Shown piece after piece: positions 26,926-36,075 of a DNA stretch of 64,000 nucleotides (the first letter of the stretch is position 1; each line of letters begins with the position of its first letter). The stretch covers positions 681,526 to 745,525 of the forward strand of contig NZ_JMIT01000001.1 in assembly GCF_000731675.1 (NCBI RefSeq), read 5' to 3'. This DNA is from Pseudomonas capeferrum (GTDB lineage: Bacteria > Pseudomonadota > Gammaproteobacteria > Pseudomonadales > Pseudomonadaceae). The notes beneath the pieces are model-generated. The model searched no databases. It was given only the letters and a program-made list of their open reading frames with translations, and was not told the origin of the DNA. A program made the translations under genes and the position numbers.

Positions 26926-28254
26926 TCAACCTAGAGAGGCTGCCTGCTGAAGGTTGAGCGAACGGGTTTCCGGGGCCAGCATCCAGGACAGCAGCAGCCC
27001 TACCAACGTGATGGCTGCAGCCACATACATGGTTTGGCCGATGCCGAGCACGTCGAGTGAAATGGGTACCAGATAGGTTCCGATTGCCGCTCCGATGCGC
27101 GAAAACGATGTACCTACGCCAACTGCGAATGCGCGAATCTCAGTCGGGAATATTTCGTTGGGGTACACCAGGGTGAGTACTTGTGCGCCGCCGATGAACA
27201 AGGCATAGACAGCAAAGAACAGCAGGATCCAGATACCGGCACTGGCGTGGAAGGCACCCAGGCATAGCAAGGCTAGCCCTGAAAACAGGAAGCTGTAGAG
27301 GAGCATGCTTCGGCGGCCGATCCGGTTGATGATCTTTGTGGCGATGATGCAGCCAACCACGAAGAACAAGGTAATCAGTACGGAGCCGATCGAAGCGCTG
27401 TCGCCGCTGACATTCATCGCCCCCAGAACCTTCGGCGCGAAGGCGTAAACAGCAAAAAGCGGAATGATGCAGCAGGTCCAGAAAACGATGACGAACAGCA
27501 TCCTGGCGCCATAGCCGGCGTACAGCAGGTTCCAGATGGTAACTTTGTACTGGCTATCCTGTTCGGGCAGGTTCTTCAGCGAGAAATCATCACCATAGAC
27601 TTGTTTGATGATGGCCTCGGCCTCTGCGCCCCGGCCTTTGCTCAACAACCAGCGGGGTGATTCTGGCGTGCCCAGCCGTACCAGGAACAAACCAAGGCCA
27701 ATGATCGCCGAGCTCGCCAGCACCCAGCGCCAGGCATCATCACCACCGAATCTCAAGATCACTTCGCCCACCATGTATGCGCATGCAGCCCCTGCAAACC
27801 AGAGGATCGTCAGCATGGCCAGGCGAGGGCCACGGTACTTCCTGGGCATGAACTCGACGAGCAGCGAGGTGGCAACCGGGTACTCGATACCGACGGCAAT
27901 ACCGATCATTAACCTCAGCAGGAAGATAGCCAACGCTGTATCTGCCCAGTACTGGGCAACGGAAGCCACTACGAACAGGATCGGGCCGACGAAGAACAAG
28001 CGCTTTCGGCCCAACCGGTCGGTGAGCCAGCCGCCGAGGAAGCCACCGAAGAAGATACCGATCAGCGCCGAAGCGGCGATCATGCCCTGCCAAAAGCTGG
28101 TCAGTGCCAAGGATCCTGAAATAGAGGCAAGGGCCACACCAATAATGCTCAGGACGTAGCCATCAACGAACGATCCCCCACCCGAGCGCAGGGTGAGTAG
28201 TTTGTGAAAAGTATTGAGCGGAACATCTTCAACTGAAATATGCGGGCTTGTCAT
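26926..28254 (-). CDS. MFS transporter (metabolite:proton symporter type)
   Basis: 442 residues, 12 membrane helices. Signature loops: GGWLTDRLGRKRLF after helix 2, EYPVATSLLVEFMPRKYRG, and NRIGRRSMLLYSF in the second half. It resembles the sugar/aromatic-acid porter group. ATG at 28254 with an AGGT site; the frame to 28335 is not supported. Base composition is visibly less GC-rich than the adjacent DapA-family/ALDH pair. It probably imports the pathway substrate or an intermediate. Confidence 0.85.
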   Translation of the reverse strand: MTSPHISVEDVPLNTFHKLLTLRSGGGSFVDGYVLSIIGVALASISGSLALTSFWQGMIAASALIGIFFGGFLGGWLTDRLGRKRLFFVGPILFVVASVAQYWADTALAIFLLRLMIGIAVGIEYPVATSLLVEFMPRKYRGPRLAMLTILWFAGAACAYMVGEVILRFGGDDAWRWVLASSAIIGLGLFLVRLGTPESPRWLLSKGRGAEAEAIIKQVYGDDFSLKNLPEQDSQYKVTIWNLLYAGYGARMLFVIVFWTCCIIPLFAVYAFAPKVLGAMNVSGDSASIGSVLITLFFVVGCIIATKIINRIGRRSMLLYSFLFSGLALLCLGAFHASAGIWILLFFAVYALFIGGAQVLTLVYPNEIFPTEIRAFAVGVGTSFSRIGAAIGTYLVPISLDVLGIGQTMYVAAAITLVGLLLSWMLAPETRSLNLQQAASLG

Positions 28255-28398
28255 TCTTGTACCTGATATTGCTTTTTTGGTTAGGGCAGAGCGAATCCAC
28301 ATAACGTTGCCGTCGTGCGGTCGAGGCCTCCTCAAAAACTCAATGAGCGATGGCAGTTTTATTGTTGTTGGAATGTACAGCTGGCAGTCCGGGTGCGG

Positions 28399-29718
28399 TC
28401 AGCTCTCCTGGCCTGCTCGGTACTGACCCCATTTCAAGTTCAGATTGACCCCCAGTGATACCAGCGCTGGAGGCGGATTGGCACAAGGCCCCGCAGAGCC
28501 GAGCACGAAGTCGATTAGCTCCGAGCGCTCGCCCGCCAGCCAGTCAGCCATCAGCTTTCCAGTCGCGGTACCGCGGGTCACACCCAGCCCGTTACATCCC
28601 AAGGCCCCGTAGACATTGGGCCGCAGCTCACCAAAATAGCCCTCGTGGTTGCGCGATAAGGCCAGCGCACCACCCCAGGTATATTCGAAGGGGAGGCCGG
28701 GAAGCATCGGGAAACGGCGTTCGAAAGAGGTCCTGTGACGGTTGACGAATCGATGCAGGTATCTGGCGTCACTTCGCCCGTTGGGGTGGAAGCTGAAGCT
28801 GTTGCGAATAAGAATTCGATTGTCTGGTGTGCGCCTTACCGTGGTACCAAACGGGTCTGCCGGAATCAGCCCCCAGTAGGGTTTTCCGCCAAGGCGTAGC
28901 TGTTCTTCTTCAGTCATGGGGCGCGTGAGGCTGGCGTAGGTGAATACCGGTAGCATCCGACCTTTGAGAAAACCGAAACTCATCCCGAACGCGTTGTTGG
29001 CCAAGATCAGCTTGTCTGCGGTAATGGACCCGTGCGCATGTTTGAGGACGGTCTTCTCACCGTACTCGATGTCGGTGATTGGGGTGTTCTCATAAAGGGT
29101 GACATTGGCGGGAAGCGAGTCGGCCAGCCCTTTGACCAACGCTGACGGCTGGATCAGTGACGTACCGGGGGTGAACAACGCCTTACGGTAAAAACGAGTT
29201 CCAATGTGCTCAGGCAACTCATCTGCTTCGATCATCTGGTAGGGTTGCCCCAACTTGTCGAGGCCATTTCGATAGGCGTCGAGTACGGCTATCCCCCGTT
29301 TTTCCACCGCCGCCTGGTACTTGCCGCAGTGTTTCATCTGGCAATCGATCTTGAAGCGTTCTACCAACGCCTTGAGGTAAGACTGACCACTGAGATTGAG
29401 CTTCAGGGTGGTCTTGGCAGTTGCGATATCGCCTATATAGTCTTCAGCGCCGATGTCATGGGGCAGGTCAATGGCGAAACCTGCGTTGCGTCCGGACGTG
29501 CCAAAACCGACTTCCTGTGCCTCGATGAGCACGATCGGCTGGTCTGGAAAATGCGACGCCAGTTGGCGAGCCGCGGCCAATCCGGTGTAACCGGCGCCCA
29601 CGATTACCCACCGGGCTTGGGTATGCCCTTGATGGCCCGGCTTTACTTGCCGACCCTTGCTCAAGTGGTACCAGCCACAGGTGTTATCGTCAGCAGGCAG
29701 GGATGTTATTTTTGTCAT
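28399..29718 (-). CDS. FAD-dependent oxidoreductase (DAO superfamily, PuuB-like)
   Basis: 439 residues. The dinucleotide-binding loop VIVGAGYTGLAAARQLA lies near residue 38, followed by IEAQEVGFGTSGRNAGFA, as in gamma-glutamylputrescine oxidase PuuB and other amine oxidases of the DAO family; the C-terminal GALGCNGLGVTRGTATGKLMADWL closes the FAD site. It should oxidise a primary or secondary amine (for example an N-methylated amino acid) to an imine. Lies between the GlxA regulator (50 bases) and the MFS gene (144-base gap, no strong signal). Substrate unknown. Confidence 0.85.
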   Translation of the reverse strand: MTKITSLPADDNTCGWYHLSKGRQVKPGHQGHTQARWVIVGAGYTGLAAARQLASHFPDQPIVLIEAQEVGFGTSGRNAGFAIDLPHDIGAEDYIGDIATAKTTLKLNLSGQSYLKALVERFKIDCQMKHCGKYQAAVEKRGIAVLDAYRNGLDKLGQPYQMIEADELPEHIGTRFYRKALFTPGTSLIQPSALVKGLADSLPANVTLYENTPITDIEYGEKTVLKHAHGSITADKLILANNAFGMSFGFLKGRMLPVFTYASLTRPMTEEEQLRLGGKPYWGLIPADPFGTTVRRTPDNRILIRNSFSFHPNGRSDARYLHRFVNRHRTSFERRFPMLPGLPFEYTWGGALALSRNHEGYFGELRPNVYGALGCNGLGVTRGTATGKLMADWLAGERSELIDFVLGSAGPCANPPPALVSLGVNLNLKWGQYRAGQES

Positions 29719-29768
29719 GGGTTGAGTCCTGGTTCTCGCTGTATGGACTTGGCGGGATACAGCGGGCG

Positions 29769-30782
29769 CTACAGTTCATAGCGAAGTTCTTTTGAGGGCG
29801 GGTATCCAAATAATCGGCTGTAATTTCTACTGAAGTGGCTGGAAGACACGAAGCCGCAGGCAAGTGCCACATCCATGAGGGAAGACTTCGAATTCTGAAT
29901 AAGGCGCCTTGCTTCGGTAATTCTAAGTTCCAGGTAATATTTCTGTGGCGTTGTTGAGAGCTGACCTTGAAAGAGCCGTTCCATCTGCCTCCGCGAAAGG
30001 CCGACGCAGCGGGAAAGTTGGACAGGGTCCAGAGGGTCCTCCAGGTTTGCCTCCATCAATTTGACGAGTTCGCGAAGGCGGCCAGTCAGCTTTTTAGTGT
30101 GGGTGGTTTCTATACTGCGGATTCGCGATTGATCGTAATCAAGTAAATCGATGACGGCGTCTGCAAGGGTACGGCCCGCGCATTTCTCCAACCATTTGAT
30201 CATCATCTGAAAGGCACCGGCCGGGGTCGCGGCAGTGACGCGGTCCCGATCAAGCACCAGACTGTCCAATGTCACGCTTGCATGCGGTGAGCCTTCGGAC
30301 AGGGCGAGGCGCTGTTCGGGATGAATGGCACAACGATAACCGTCCAGCAAGCCAGCCCTGCCCAGGTACCAGGCACCATTCCAAAGCCCCCCCAGCGTGA
30401 TGGGAAGGTTGGCGAGCTTGAGCAGCAACGTATTGATCCAAGCCGGGACTGTCCGGGGTGATCTCAACCCCCCGCAGATGATGATCAGGTCAAGGTCGGC
30501 AAGGCGGATATCAGTAAGTGGGGTGTCAGGTCTTATAGGAATAGAAAGGTCACTCATGACCTCCGCGTGATTGTGGCTAAAGGTATGCATGCGGATGGAA
30601 CCGGGCCGGATGACATTCGCGGTCACCAAAACATCAAGCGCCTGGGTAAAGCATGGCAGCGAAAAGTTATCCAGAAGTAGAAAGCCGACTTTTGATAAGG
30701 TCGGAGATGTTCCGCCGGGTCGGGTATATTGCAGATTACGATCTGCGAAGGTTGCACTGAAACCGGTGGATAAACTTTTCAT
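29769..30782 (-). CDS. GlxA family AraC-type regulator (second of two in the window)
   Basis: 337 residues, same architecture as the protein at 11603: an amidotransferase-like sensor domain (VGFLLLDNFSLPCFTQALDVL, LIIICGGLRSP, GGLWNGAWYLG lacking the usual elbow Cys) and a C-terminal AraC domain (CVGLSRRQMERLFQ, MDVALACGFVSSSHFSRNY). Relatives sense glycine betaine, carnitine or arginine. Located inside the betaine-like cluster, with a LysR-type dyad about 145 bases upstream of its start, so it is probably both a regulator and a target of the local LysR protein. Confidence 0.88.
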   Translation of the reverse strand: MKSLSTGFSATFADRNLQYTRPGGTSPTLSKVGFLLLDNFSLPCFTQALDVLVTANVIRPGSIRMHTFSHNHAEVMSDLSIPIRPDTPLTDIRLADLDLIIICGGLRSPRTVPAWINTLLLKLANLPITLGGLWNGAWYLGRAGLLDGYRCAIHPEQRLALSEGSPHASVTLDSLVLDRDRVTAATPAGAFQMMIKWLEKCAGRTLADAVIDLLDYDQSRIRSIETTHTKKLTGRLRELVKLMEANLEDPLDPVQLSRCVGLSRRQMERLFQGQLSTTPQKYYLELRITEARRLIQNSKSSLMDVALACGFVSSSHFSRNYSRLFGYPPSKELRYEL

Positions 30783-30923
30783 GACGCTACCGCCTAGGCT
30801 GGGCCGTGAGCAATTTACGCTCTAGGCGCTTACATTGTTTTTATGTGCACGAAGTCGATGCCTGCAGAGATGCATTGAAATTTATTATTGAGCGCCCTTA
30901 ACGTCCAGCAACATTTCTGGTCG

Positions 30924-30952
30924 CCAATGGATAACTCATGGTTATCCATTGG
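30924..30952. promoter_or_regulatory. LysR-type operator, box 1 (perfect 12-bp dyad)
   Basis: CCAATGGATAAC and GTTATCCATTGG flank a TCATG centre (12-bp perfect arms). The core ATAAC-N5-GTTAT contains the T-N11-A pattern of LysR sites. It lies in the 193-base gap between the DddP-like gene and the GlxA gene, about 145 bases before the GlxA start. Two related boxes occur at 35946 and 37069. Confidence 0.65.
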
Positions 30953-30975
30953 ACGGCTTAAAGTTCTAACGGTAC

Positions 30976-32319
30976 TCAATCTCGCAGGAAGCTGTCGTCG
31001 AATGGGTAGTGCGTAAGTAGCTCATACCCGGTTTCGGTGACCAGCAACTGGTTCTCAAGCTTGATGCCATCACGCCCCCCCACCTCGCCGATGTAGGCCT
31101 CTACGCACAATGCCATGCCGGGCTGCAGCTCCCCTTCGTAACCATAAGATTCGACATCCTCTGGATAGCGAATGCTGGGATACTCGTCACAGAGCCCAAC
31201 ACCATGAAAAAGCACGCCATAGCGCTGAGCACGACACGACTCAGGCAGCCGGTGGGCGCTCGCTGAGAGATCGGTGAAACGCACGCCCGGTTTGACCAAC
31301 TCAGTGTTATGCATGATGTGCTCGTACGCGATACGGTATAAGCGCTTTTGCTCGGCCGTCGGCTCCCGGCCTCCACAGATCCAACTGCGAGACATGTCCA
31401 CGCACATGCCATAAACGCCGATCAGGTCAGTATCAAACGACAGCAAGTCGCCATCGCTGAGGACGCGCGGCCCAGACTCCTGAAACCAGGGGTTGGTGCG
31501 GGGGCCGGAACTGAGAATGCGCGTTTCTATCCATTCGCCACCCCGGCGGATATTGCCTGCATGCAGCGCTGACCAGATATCATTTTCGGTGAGGCCTGCG
31601 CGCATGGTTTGCTGCATTCCAGCCACCGCTGCTTCGCAGGATGCTACCGCGCAACGCATGGCTTTGATTTCATCAGGCCCCTTGATCAGCCGGGCGAATT
31701 CGGTCACCTCTTGACCATTGAAAAGCTGTACGCCCAATGCATCCAGTGCGCGAACGCCCGCAACTTCTATTCGGTCCACGGCGAGACGGCGATTGGTGCC
31801 GGCGTGCGCGCGCAGCAGCTCATCAACCTGCGCGGCGAATCGACGCGCGTGCTCTTCGGTACGATCACCGGTTTCAAAGTAGAAGAACGATGCGCCGCTG
31901 CGCAGCTCCGTGACCAGTGGAAGGTGTGCGCTGAGGTGGTCGCAGCCATGGAAGTCCCATAGCACCACGTGGCCGCTAGCCGCCACGAAGCACGCGCGTG
32001 CTGGGTTATGGGTGGTCCATAGTTGCATGTTGGTGGTGTCAGTGGCGTAGCGGATATTAAGGGGATCGAACAGCAACACACCCGCCAGGTCGCGCTCGAC
32101 CAGTTGTGCTCGAATGCGAGCCAACCGGTACTCCCTCATGGTCGGTAGGTGAGGGGGCTGCAACCCAAGTTGCTCCCACTCGGCAAAGGCCAAGGGTGTC
32201 GGACCGATCTCGCTCCGATCGTTGTCATCAACCGAACCATCTGCTTTGAGCGCTGTAGCACGGCGCCTGGCAGGATCGATACGACGCGCATCAGCGGTAA
32301 TGGAAAAAGGCGATGACAT
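30976..32319 (-). CDS. DddP-like M24-fold metalloenzyme (putative DMSP lyase family)
   Basis: About 447 residues; the second of two tandem ATGs (32319) has the better spacing to GGAG, 32322 being the other. It is a pita-bread M24 fold with all five metal ligands (numbered from 32322: D297, D309, H373, E408, E423). Most of the chain reads like the DMSP lyase DddP from memory (EIGPTPLAFAEW, LLFDPLNIRYATDTTNMQLW, GGEWIETRIL, SSGPRTNPWFQE). It also has Tyr368 and Asp379 in RYGVLFHGVGLCDEYP, matching the DddP catalytic Tyr366/Asp377. DddP splits dimethylsulfoniopropionate to DMS and acrylate. Position after ProVWX fits an onium substrate; a betaine analogue is also possible. Confidence 0.78.
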   Translation of the reverse strand: MSSPFSITADARRIDPARRRATALKADGSVDDNDRSEIGPTPLAFAEWEQLGLQPPHLPTMREYRLARIRAQLVERDLAGVLLFDPLNIRYATDTTNMQLWTTHNPARACFVAASGHVVLWDFHGCDHLSAHLPLVTELRSGASFFYFETGDRTEEHARRFAAQVDELLRAHAGTNRRLAVDRIEVAGVRALDALGVQLFNGQEVTEFARLIKGPDEIKAMRCAVASCEAAVAGMQQTMRAGLTENDIWSALHAGNIRRGGEWIETRILSSGPRTNPWFQESGPRVLSDGDLLSFDTDLIGVYGMCVDMSRSWICGGREPTAEQKRLYRIAYEHIMHNTELVKPGVRFTDLSASAHRLPESCRAQRYGVLFHGVGLCDEYPSIRYPEDVESYGYEGELQPGMALCVEAYIGEVGGRDGIKLENQLLVTETGYELLTHYPFDDSFLRD

Positions 32320-32435
32320 CATGGTCTCCAGGCTATGTGTTTATTGTTCTGATGAATTTCCCTGACGCCGGATCGGGTGGGCGTGCCGCTTGCAGAATCG
32401 CGCGGCAGGGCTGGCCGGGACGAGCGGTGAGGGCT

Positions 32436-32460
32436 GTGAAGCAGGTTCAACCTGCTTCAC
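32436..32460 (-). terminator. Hairpin between proX and the DddP-like gene
   Basis: GTGAAGCAGGT and ACCTGCTTCAC form a perfect 11-bp stem with a 3-base loop, 10 bases after the proX stop. No T-run follows on the minus strand. A 3'-end stabiliser of proVWX mRNA, or an attenuator that lowers the downstream gene, is likely. Confidence 0.5.
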
Positions 32461-32470
32461 TTCTGCGGTT

Positions 32471-33499
32471 TCAGTTACTCGCCTGCGTGGCTGCGGCGCG
32501 GGCAGACTGCAGCCATGCATCAAATTGCTGGCGGTGCGCTGCGACCCATTCCTGCGCATGGCGCTGAACATCGGCAGGTTTCTTCTCACCCTGTTGCATC
32601 TTGAGGTTCTGCGCACTCTCATCTGCGGTGCTGATCTGCATGAGCGACAGGAATTTCAGCGCTGCAGGGTTCTCTTTGGCGAAGTCCTTGTTGAGCACGG
32701 CTTCTACCTTGTCGACCGCGAAGCCAAGGTTTTTGCCTTTATACGTGGTATCGACATTGTTGTTGCCGTCCGGCAGATCCGTTTTCGGCACCTCGAGCCA
32801 AACCACATCCTTGTCCTCAACCAGCACGGTGGCTATCCATTGCGGCACCCAGGTGAAGTAGAGGATGGGCTTTCCTTCCTTATAGCGCGTGATGGTGTCT
32901 GCCATCAGGGCGAAGTAGGAGCCTTGGTTGACGTGTACGGTCTTGCTCAGGCCATAGGCTTTGATCTGATGATCAATGATCAGCTCGCAGCCCCAGCCCG
33001 GGTTGCAGCCGGTCAGGTCTGCCTTGCCATCGCCATCGGTGTCGAACAGCTTGGCGATCTCCGGGTTTTTCAAGTCTGTGATGTACTTGATGTTATGGGC
33101 ATCGGCGGTTTTTTTGTCGATCAGGTAGCCCTGAAGCACCCCAGGCATGATTTCGCCTGTTTTCACCATCACGTCGTCGCCACCGGCCTGCTGGTAGAAC
33201 TTGCCGTGCAACGTGTCCCACAGGTGCACGGTGAAGTCTGCGTCACCGTTGGCCAGCGCCATCATCATCACGCCGTACTCGGTTTCCTTGGGCTCCTCGA
33301 CCTTGTAACCGAGCGCCCTCAAGCCAGCCATGGCTACCTCGCCGCGAAAACGTTCCTCTGCGATAGGTGGGAAGATCGGTGTGACCTTGACGCCCTCACC
33401 GGGTTGGTCTGCTGACGCGTTTGCGCACAATGCTGCCAGTGAAAGTGACACGGCGCCCGCGCCTTGCAGGAGGGCGCGCAGAAGTTTGAATTCAGACAT
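32471..33499 (-). CDS. proX: Glycine betaine/proline-type ABC transporter, substrate-binding protein (ProX-like)
   Basis: 342 residues with a signal peptide (GAGAVSLSLAALCANASA). It resembles E. coli ProX closely: GYLIDKKTADAHNI, KLFDTDGDGKADLTGCNPGWGCE, DTITRYKEGKPILYFTWVPQW with the aromatic residues that form the quaternary-amine cage, and KDVVWLEVP. Periplasmic receptor for glycine betaine or similar onium compounds. Third gene of proV-proW-proX, directly before the DddP-like gene. Confidence 0.9.
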   Translation of the reverse strand: MSEFKLLRALLQGAGAVSLSLAALCANASADQPGEGVKVTPIFPPIAEERFRGEVAMAGLRALGYKVEEPKETEYGVMMMALANGDADFTVHLWDTLHGKFYQQAGGDDVMVKTGEIMPGVLQGYLIDKKTADAHNIKYITDLKNPEIAKLFDTDGDGKADLTGCNPGWGCELIIDHQIKAYGLSKTVHVNQGSYFALMADTITRYKEGKPILYFTWVPQWIATVLVEDKDVVWLEVPKTDLPDGNNNVDTTYKGKNLGFAVDKVEAVLNKDFAKENPAALKFLSLMQISTADESAQNLKMQQGEKKPADVQRHAQEWVAAHRQQFDAWLQSARAAATQASN

Positions 33500-33550
33500 C
33501 GTCGCTTACCTTGTTTTGGTCATTGTTTTGAATGCAGGCCTGTTGGGCGG

Positions 33551-34504
33551 TCAGGCTGAGTGCGGCTGCCTTGCGGGTCTGCCCGCACCATACAGGCGGG
33601 TGATCAGGCCCACCGGGCCGGTGTGATACCAGCGCAGGCTAGGGTCGGCAGCGGTACGCGCACCCATGGCTTGGGTTAGCCGGTCAAGGAAAATTGCCAG
33701 CAACACCAAGCCGACACCGCCAACCGTGGCGAGCCCCATGTCCAGGCGGCCAATGCCGCGCAGTACCATCTGCCCAAGGCCGCCGACCGAAATCATCGAG
33801 GCGATGACGACCATCGACAGCGACAGCATCAGCGTCTGATTGAGCCCTGCCATGATGTTCGAGGTCGCAAGGGGGAGCTGCACCCGGGTCAACATCTGCC
33901 GTGGTGTGCAACCGAAAGCGCGGGCAGCTTCGATCTTGTCTTCCGGCACTTGTCGGATACCCAGGTTGGTCAGGCGTACCAGCGGCGGCAGAGCAAACAC
34001 GATGGTGACCAGTACACCGGGCACGTTGCCAATACCGAACAGCATGACCACGGGTACCAGGTACACGAACGCGGGAAGTGTTTGCATGGCATCGAGTAGT
34101 GGCCGTGTCACTTGCTCCAGGCGGTTGCTGCGAGCACACAGGATCCCTAACGGAATGCCGATAAGCGCGCAGAAAAATACCGAGGTCAGTACCAGGGCCA
34201 GGGTGGTCATCGAAGCAGACCAGACACCGATCAACCCGAGCAAGGTCAGCGTGATGAAACACAACAGTGCCATGCGCTTGCCCGCCAGCTGCCAGCCCAG
34301 CAGCGACGACAACAGGATGCCGATACTGGGCGGAATGCTTTGCAGAATGAACTCGATGCCGTTCAACACCTGATCGATCGGCCAGCGGATACCACGGAAG
34401 ACATCGCGGAAGTGATGCACCAGGAAATTGAGTGTATGGGTGACCCAATCGCCAAGCGGGATAGCAACCGACTGAAAAGGGTCTAGGAAACTGAACTCGG
34501 ACAT
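33551..34504 (-). CDS. proW: Glycine betaine/proline-type ABC transporter, permease (ProW-like)
   Basis: 317 residues from MSEFSFLDPFQSV (an ATG two codons upstream is possible). Six to seven membrane helices and the EAA loop, here IEAARAFGCTPRQMLTRVQLPLA, which docks on the ATPase. SILGI-like and MQTLPAFVYLVPVVMLFGIGNVPGV blocks are typical of ProW. Inner-membrane channel of the osmolyte importer. The C-terminal basic tail is short. Confidence 0.9.
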   Translation of the reverse strand: MSEFSFLDPFQSVAIPLGDWVTHTLNFLVHHFRDVFRGIRWPIDQVLNGIEFILQSIPPSIGILLSSLLGWQLAGKRMALLCFITLTLLGLIGVWSASMTTLALVLTSVFFCALIGIPLGILCARSNRLEQVTRPLLDAMQTLPAFVYLVPVVMLFGIGNVPGVLVTIVFALPPLVRLTNLGIRQVPEDKIEAARAFGCTPRQMLTRVQLPLATSNIMAGLNQTLMLSLSMVVIASMISVGGLGQMVLRGIGRLDMGLATVGGVGLVLLAIFLDRLTQAMGARTAADPSLRWYHTGPVGLITRLYGAGRPARQPHSA

Positions 34505-34582
34505 CTGCACACTCCTCGTGAATCGTTGCCACAGACAGCGGTAGTCCGGCTGTGGGTATTTGACGTTCAGGACCGTGGCTAA

Positions 34583-35743
34583 TTAATTGCGGCTCAAGGT
34601 CTGCAGAAGTTGGTTTTTCGACACTGTTCCCCTGAAGACTCCGTGGTGGTCGAGTACCGGCACGGGGTATGGCAGGCTGGCTGCAATGTTCAGTACTTCA
34701 TGCAAAGGGGTGTCAAGGTAGACGGGGTGCTGCTCGTGGGCGTGGTGCCGGATGGCCTCGCTCGCGCTGTCATCGTGTGCATCGACAACCGCCAGCAGTT
34801 GCCCGTGATCGCCGAGCAGGTAACCGAAGTCGATGCCCGCTGCGAAGGTGGGTAAGTTGCCATTGGCACGGCAGGTTGCTGACGGATCCAAACGTGCGAC
34901 ATCGCCTGCTTTCAATACCCGCGAGCTGTCGAAGCCCTTGAAGAAGGTGCGCACGTAGTCATTCGCCGGCTGGTTGATGAGCTCCTGCGGGGTGCCTATC
35001 TGCACGACACGGCCACCCTCCATGATCGCGATGCGATGGCCGATGCGGATGGCTTCCTCAATGTCATGGGAAATGAAGATGATCGTGCGTTTCTGCTCAG
35101 CCTGCAGACGAATCAGTTCACCCTGCATTTCACTGCGGATCAGCGGGTCGAGAGCAGAAAATGCCTCATCCATCAGCAGAATCGTTGGGTCATTAGCCAA
35201 TGCTCGCGCGAGGCCCACGCGTTGCTGCATGCCCCCGGAGAGCTGGTGCGGGTAACTGTGCTCGTGGCCAGCAAGGCCAACTTGGCAAAGGGCTTCACGA
35301 GCACGTTTGTTGCGCTCGGTCTCGCTGATGCCGGAAATCTCCAGGCCAAAGGCTGTGTTCTCCAACACGCTCATGTGTGGCATGAGGGCGAAAGATTGAA
35401 ACACCATGCCCATTTCCTTGCGGCGTACGTCCAGCAGGGCTTTGTCCGAGAGGCCAGTAATTTCCTTGCCGTTCAGGTAGATGCTGCCCGACGTAGGCTC
35501 GATGAGACGATTGAACAATCGAACCATCGTGGACTTGCCGGAGCCAGACAGCCCCATGATGACGAATATTTCGCCGCGTTTAACTGAGAATGTGGCATCG
35601 AAAACGCCGATTACTTGGCCGGTTTTTTCGAATACCTCATGTTTACTGGCGCCCGCATGCACCATGTTCATTGCGACGTCCGCGTGGGGACCAAAAACTT
35701 TATAAATGTTTTTGACGGACAGGATTTCGTCAGCGTGAGTCAT
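34583..35743 (-). CDS. proV: Glycine betaine/proline-type ABC transporter, ATPase (ProV-like)
   Basis: 386 residues. Walker A GLSGSGKST (near 69), signature LSGGMQQRVGLARALA, Walker B ILLMDEAFSALD, H-loop IFISHD, then a C-terminal region with two CBS-like segments (ending VPVLDHHGVFRGTVSKNQLLQ). The N-terminal part VKNIYKVFGPHADVAMNMVHAG is the ProV/OpuA form. It powers betaine uptake. First gene of the minus-strand run; its promoter lies in the 332-base divergent gap with lysR. Confidence 0.92.
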   Translation of the reverse strand: MTHADEILSVKNIYKVFGPHADVAMNMVHAGASKHEVFEKTGQVIGVFDATFSVKRGEIFVIMGLSGSGKSTMVRLFNRLIEPTSGSIYLNGKEITGLSDKALLDVRRKEMGMVFQSFALMPHMSVLENTAFGLEISGISETERNKRAREALCQVGLAGHEHSYPHQLSGGMQQRVGLARALANDPTILLMDEAFSALDPLIRSEMQGELIRLQAEQKRTIIFISHDIEEAIRIGHRIAIMEGGRVVQIGTPQELINQPANDYVRTFFKGFDSSRVLKAGDVARLDPSATCRANGNLPTFAAGIDFGYLLGDHGQLLAVVDAHDDSASEAIRHHAHEQHPVYLDTPLHEVLNIAASLPYPVPVLDHHGVFRGTVSKNQLLQTLSRN

Positions 35744-35945
35744 CGTTTCCCTCCAGGGTTTTGTGCCGTTGACGTTATCGTTGACGAACTGATAACGCGC
35801 GGTAGTGGCATGGAAGGGCAGTGTGGAACGTGTGTTTTACACATGAGGGGCTTTCCTGGTTTTTATTGTTGTGTGCCTGGAAACGGGCTTTTTTAAAAAT
35901 CTATAAGCATCTCGGGTGTAGTACCACCAACATTTACACGCCTTC

Positions 35946-35968
35946 ATGGATAACTTAAGGTTATAGAC
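35946..35968. promoter_or_regulatory. LysR-type operator, box 2, in the proV-lysR divergent gap
   Basis: ATGGATAAC (35946-35954), TTAAG, then GTTATAGAC. The left half matches box 1 exactly and the core ATAAC-N5-GTTAT is intact. It sits about 110 bases before the lysR start and 200 bases before proV. The remainder of the gap 35744-36075 is AT-rich near 35880-35940 and otherwise shows no gene. Confidence 0.6.
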
Positions 35969-36075
35969 GGTGGTGCGGGCGACAGCTTCAGTGCAATCGC
36001 GACAGCCGTGTAGTCATCCAAGCAGCGGCTGGGATAACCTCGGCCGCCTTTGGACCTGATCGTAAGGGAGCTATT

